NCBI GenBank assembly: GCA_012932295.1
Contig: JAAONU010000002.1
Coordinates: forward strand, 16,405,388 to 16,469,387
DNA: 64,000 nt
From: Cyclina sinensis
Taxonomy: Eukaryota > Mollusca > Bivalvia > Venerida > Veneridae
Direction of reading: 5' to 3'
Below the pieces are notes generated by a model. It worked only from the letters and a program-made list of their open reading frames with translations. It made no database searches and was not told the DNA's origin. Below are positions 54,101-60,100 of the stretch, in pieces. The stretch's first letter is position 1. Each line of letters begins with the position of its first letter. A program made the translations under genes and the position numbers.

Positions 54101-57100
54101 TCATACCTGGACACAATCCCCTTTGGATAAGACCTTCCCACTGACTTATATTTATTTGACCTTGAATCTCTGAATGACTGGTCCTCAGATCAAAGGTTAA
54201 AGCACCACTTTCGGGGGCATTGTCATCTTACAGTGACAGTTCTAGTTTAAAAATAAAATAACAATCTTACCGGAAGTTATTCATGTTTTCAGATATTGAC
54301 GAATGCGACACTGGGGTATGTTCCCAGTCCTGTGATAACACGGATGGGAGTTATGCATGTAGCTGCTTCGCAGGATATAAACTACAGGACGACAGGGTGT
54401 CCTGTGAACGTACGTTGATCTTAGTTATAGAGGCAAAACAATTTCACTGTCAAACAATATCATGGTATATTTATGAACCTTTAACATACCCTTGTAGAGT
54501 TATATTATTGAATTACAAAAACTCGGTTGTTGTTGTTGTTTTTTTGCAATCTACTTTTAAAAATTGATCACACGTATTCAAGATATTTTAAAATTGAATA
54601 CAAAGACACAGAAATATTTAACTCTCTGTGTTTTATGAACTCAAACTTTTATACTCACTGACAACGAAACTTGCTACACAAATTAGTATATTGCGTAATT
54701 CATTCAAGTCGAAAACAAACACATTGATATTTTTTATCTTTCTTTATTAGAAATTAATCAGGAATTTGTAATTGTTTGACCATCTAACTGCTATTGCAAG
54801 CGAAACAATATATATGTACAAGTTATATTGATTCACATATTATATATTTGAATTTTCAAATTTTTCTGATAGCTTGTCAGTTCCCTGGATATGGCGAAAA
54901 CTGTGATCAGACCTGTCATTGTGGTCGTGGTGCTTTGCGCTGCGACCCTGTACGCGGCTGCGTGTGTAAGCCTGGTTGGACGGGAACCGGTTGCACAATT
55001 GATATCAATGAGTGTCAGGACAGTAATGTATGTGGCGATATTAACAAAGTATGCACGAATACGGTTGGTTCCTATACGTGTCCATGTCGCTCTGGGTACA
55101 TACTGTCGGAAGGAACATGTGTTGGTAAGATTGTGTTTTGTACTGTTAATATATCCTATAAATTTATACCAAGAAATTAGTGCGCAATGTTGTTTGACGT
55201 TGTCTTACTCTCGTGTAATATAAAGAAATATGTAATGGTTAGATAATGTTAAAAACAACGTATGTCACCTGATAAATATATTTCGTTTTATAAATTTAAA
55301 AAGAACTTGCATCAAACAAACTATGTAAAAAGAATATAAACAGATACTCTAAGTTGTGACGTCAGCTTAAAATATCTCCATAGTGCTGGATTTCAAAACA
55401 GAAAATAGAATAAGAAATCTTGTACTTTTTTTCCTTTTAAGAAAAGAATATGTGTTGTAAATTAAATGATTTCTTTTGAACATCTTCCGTTGCAAACCTT
55501 TTTCTGTCCCGTTGTAGAAACGGGGTTACTTGGACAAAACATCGTCTCATACTAGAGTTTTCTATGGAAGTTTTCCCTTCAGGAGTTATCATTAATAAAA
55601 AGTTGTCGAAACTATCCTGACGTCTAAAAGAAAAAAGATCGTGGTACATTTGAGATATTATTTTATAATAACATGTGCAATATTTTAACAGACGTCAACG
55701 AGTGTGAAAATGCTGGACTGAATACATGTGAACAGGCTTGCTCGAACACAGAAGGAGGGTTCGCGTGCAGCTGTAACACAGGTTACAACATAAATGCTAC
55801 AGATGCGACTAAATGTGTTGGTAAGCGTCATTTAAAAAGTCATTATTGATAACAGGATCTCTAGAAAATTTTGACGTTTTGTTTTCTGCTTTTTTACAAT
55901 TTCATCAGTCGCTGATATGACATCATTGTCGGGACAAGATCTTGATAATTATGATCCCGTCAGAATAGAAAATTCTCGTACTCAACTTTAAACACTATGT
56001 TTTTCACAAAAAAAAGAGTCTTCCGACTATATGTATCTGATTTTACCTCACCTGAACACAACATGCTCATGGTAAACTATAGTATATATGTGTCGGTTGT
56101 GGTATGGCATCAACCATTTCTTTAAACAACGTCTCCTCTGAAGCCAATTGCTGGATCTTGACTTAACTTCATAGAAATGATCCTTTGATGGCCCCCTATC
56201 AGACTTGTTCAAACGGTTCCGGTCCGTAGCATCAGTAAGACACAGGCAAAAAAAGGTTTCAATAATGCAAATTTAAAAAATCTTCTTGTCTGAAACTACA
56301 GAGCCCAGAGCTTTGATATGAGGTTTATAACATTATCTATAGTTTCTCTACCAAAGTTGATCAAATTATGCCTCTCGGGAGAAAATTGGCCCCGCCCCGG
56401 AGGTCATTTCCTTATATGTAAATTGATAAAACTTAAAAAAATATTCTTCTCTGAATCCCAAAGGGCTAGAGATTAGATATTTGGCATGTAACATCATCTA
56501 GTAGACCTCTACGAAGACTGTTCAAATTATGGTCATTGGGTCAAAATTGACCTCGCCCTTGGGGTCATGGGTTTTCTTTATGTGTATATAGAAAAACGTT
56601 TAAAAATCTTCTTCGCTGAAACACGAGGGGTTTGAGCTTAGATATTTGGAATGAAATAGTGTCATGCGAAGCTCTTCCCAGATTGCTCAAATTATGGTCA
56701 AAATTGGCCCTGGCTGGGGGTTATGGATTTTCGTTATATGTTTGTAGTAAAATGTTCAAAAATATTCTTCTTTGAAACGCTAGGGCTAGAGCTTAGATAT
56801 TTGGCACGAAACATTGTCTAGTTAAACTGTACCATGATTGTTCAAACTATTGCTCTAGGGTCAAAATTGGTCCCACCTCGAGGGTAGGGATCATGCCCAT
56901 TTTATTGTTAAATTGGCTACCACATTTATTGCAAAACCGATATGTTGAATTTTTTAACTTGACCTTAAAATGACCCTGACTGTCAAGGTCAAGCTATTGA
57001 ATTTTGCTTTAATTGCCATACCTTGGTTATAAATAGGGGATTTGATTCATAATGGGACAAAACAACACTGAGAACAAAACCCATATGTTGAATAAGTCCA

Positions 57101-60100
57101 ATATGACCTTGACCTTAAAATGACCTTGATGGTGCTAGAAATAGCTATATCTTAACTATTGAACAATAGCTTTAAAATGGTCAAACTGAACTTGAACTTG
57201 ACTTTTATTTGAACTTGAGCTTCAATGCCAAATTATTGAATATTGCTAAATTTGGCCACTACACTTATGACAATACCGACATGTTGAATTATTCTATTAT
57301 GACCTTGACCTTTATTTGACTTTCAAGGTCATTAAATTGGCCCCAACACTTATTACAAAACCGACATGTTGAATTGTTCAAGTAATACCTTGACTTTAAA
57401 ATGACATTGACCGTCAAGGACAAGCTATTTGATTTTGCTGAAATTGCCATAACTTTATTAATAGATGGATTTGACTCATACATGTCATACTGTGGTAGCA
57501 CAACACTGAGAGCAAATCCAACATGTTGAATAATTAAAGTATGACCTTGACATTTAAATGACTTTGACGTTGCTAAAATTGGCTGTATCTTTTATTATTA
57601 ATGGATGTATTGTCTTCATACTTCGACATAATTACCTTTTGGACAATAACTTCAAGAAGATTAAACTTTACTTGATTTTGTTTTTTTTACCTTTACCTTC
57701 AAGGTAAAATTATTGAAAATTGCTAAATTTCGTCATTACTTTGTTGTCAATGGATCATTTTGATAATAATTCTAAAAGATGTTGCCTTAGAAAACCTTCA
57801 CCACAATGTTCCTCGTCCGATGTGTTTGACTTTTGAAATAAGAAAAAGTGGACTTGCGGTGGCTCTTGTTCAAATTCATTTGATGAACACATTAATTAGC
57901 TTACAGCGTTTTACACCAATACCATTCTGTCCTCAGGTAAGCGACCTTTGTGCCAATGCCCCCCCCCCCTTGTTTTCTTTTCTGTTGCTGTTTTGTGTTT
58001 GTTGTCTGCTGCATATATGTTTTGATTATTGTTTGATTGATCGATCGATTGATTTTATTTCTCAAGATTATGATGAGTGTGCAGCGGGTGTGTCAGGTTG
58101 TGAACACATTTGTACCAATACACAAGGAAGATTTCACTGTGAATGTTACTTCGGATTCCTTTTGAATTCGGACAGGAAAACATGCACACAAGGTAGGTAA
58201 CTATATATAATAGGAAACTATGTGTAATATTGTGTGTAATATTGATAGTTTGATGATTCAGAACAATCCTTCACAACATTAGAAAGTCGCTGATATTTCA
58301 CATTCATCTTTCGGCTTTTATACACCCTTGTGAAAAACGGGATGTTTATTGAGAACGCGGGCGGGCGGCGTCCAGTTTGTACGGAGCATATCTTCAACGT
58401 GCACGGATGGATTTTAATGATACTTGGTACAAATATTCAGCATCATGGGATGTAGTGTCGCCCGCATGAACCAGGTCTCTGTGTAAAAGGTCAAGGTCAC
58501 ATTTAGAAGTCAGAGAAAACGTTTGTCCGGAGCAAAACTTCTACATTCATTGAGGGATTTTAATATAACTTGGCATACATGTTCACTATTGTGAGGCGGA
58601 GTGTCGCGTGCAAAATATAGATCCATATGGAAAAGGTTACTGTCACATAGAGGTCAAAATTCAGATAAAAAATTGAAAATGTGAGTATGGACAATTTAGT
58701 CACCATGAACTGAGGGATTTTTTCACAAATGTTCGCCATAATGAGACTGATAATTACACGCATATTCCTGGTCCATATATGCAATGTCAAGGTCACTAGA
58801 GATGATGAAATGTTCAGATTTTGTCCGGAGCATATATTCTACATGGATTGAGATATTTTAGTATCACTTGATACAAAAGTTCACCATTATGAAAAATAGT
58901 AGTGTGCGCATGAACCAGGCCTGTAGGTCAAAGATAATTGTCACACTTAAAGGTCAGAAGTTCATTTCAAATGTTTGTTTCAGAATTCATCACTGGAAGT
59001 AGTCAAAATCGTTACCCTACTAACACCTCTTTTTTATCCAATATGCCCACATCTGCAAAGCTTTTGTGACGGCCGTATCTTATGACAATGACACCCTTGT
59101 TCTTATTTATATCACATTTTACATTTTGTTTACGTTGTAACTACAAGAAATGACGATTTAAAAAATGATGAAGTGTTTTTATTCATGTGAATTTCATATA
59201 ATTGTACAAAATTATCATGTGTGTATTTATGTTACATCTTCATATATGTCTTTATATGACATATATGTATAAGGGATAGTTTATGGATAATGAAAGTGTA
59301 TTACGTATTTATAACAAAGGTTTGTTTTATAAAAGCTTTTATCGCTTGTTACAGTGTCGGACCCGTGCGCGCTGTTCCCGGATGTTAATTGCTCGGATAT
59401 TTGTCTTGTTATCAACGAAGCACCACAATGCTCCTGTAATACGGGTTTTGTTCTGGGAGCCGATCAGCAAACATGCATTGGTAGTGTATCTATACTGATT
59501 GGTTTATTATAAAATGAAAATTTGATATCGTTTCATATGACAATTTCTGACCAAATGCAATTAATGTTTGAGAAACGTTTATTTTTTACATTCTTTGGCA
59601 TTGAGCAAAATGTTTTAGATGTCTGTTGGATAAGGATGTATGAAATAAGGTTTTCAGTAAGCACATAAAATTTTGTTTCTTTTCTCTTCTTTTTTTTTTT
59701 GAAGTTTAATATCCAGTCGATCAATTAATTATATTAAAATGTCTTCATTTCTCCTGTATTGACAAATATAATACCTGAAAAAAATCATTAAAATGAAACA
59801 TTTGTACACAATTTAATTGAGTTATTTCATTTTTTTTGTCTTTTACAGATGTGAATGAGTGTGACTCAGATTTGAACCTTTGCAGTGAAGCAGAAACATG
59901 CGTTAATACAGATGGTGGATACACGTGCTCATGTAGCATCGGTTTCAAACTAGCAAATGACTTGAGAACGTGTCAAGGTAAGAAGAAGCTCAGAATTATA
60001 AATGCGTAAGTGGAATTAAATCATATCAAAACGCCAATAGAATCTGAGGACGACCCTCAGAAGGTCACGTTGGTGACCTTTTTATCAGCCAGTCAGTGCA

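Noticed and set aside
57760..58200. 146-codon open frame with a hydrophobic stretch before exon 58067
   Set aside because: The upstream part is intron sequence with a poly-C run and a pyrimidine tract preceding a 3-prime splice site. Only 58067-58192 has EGF features.
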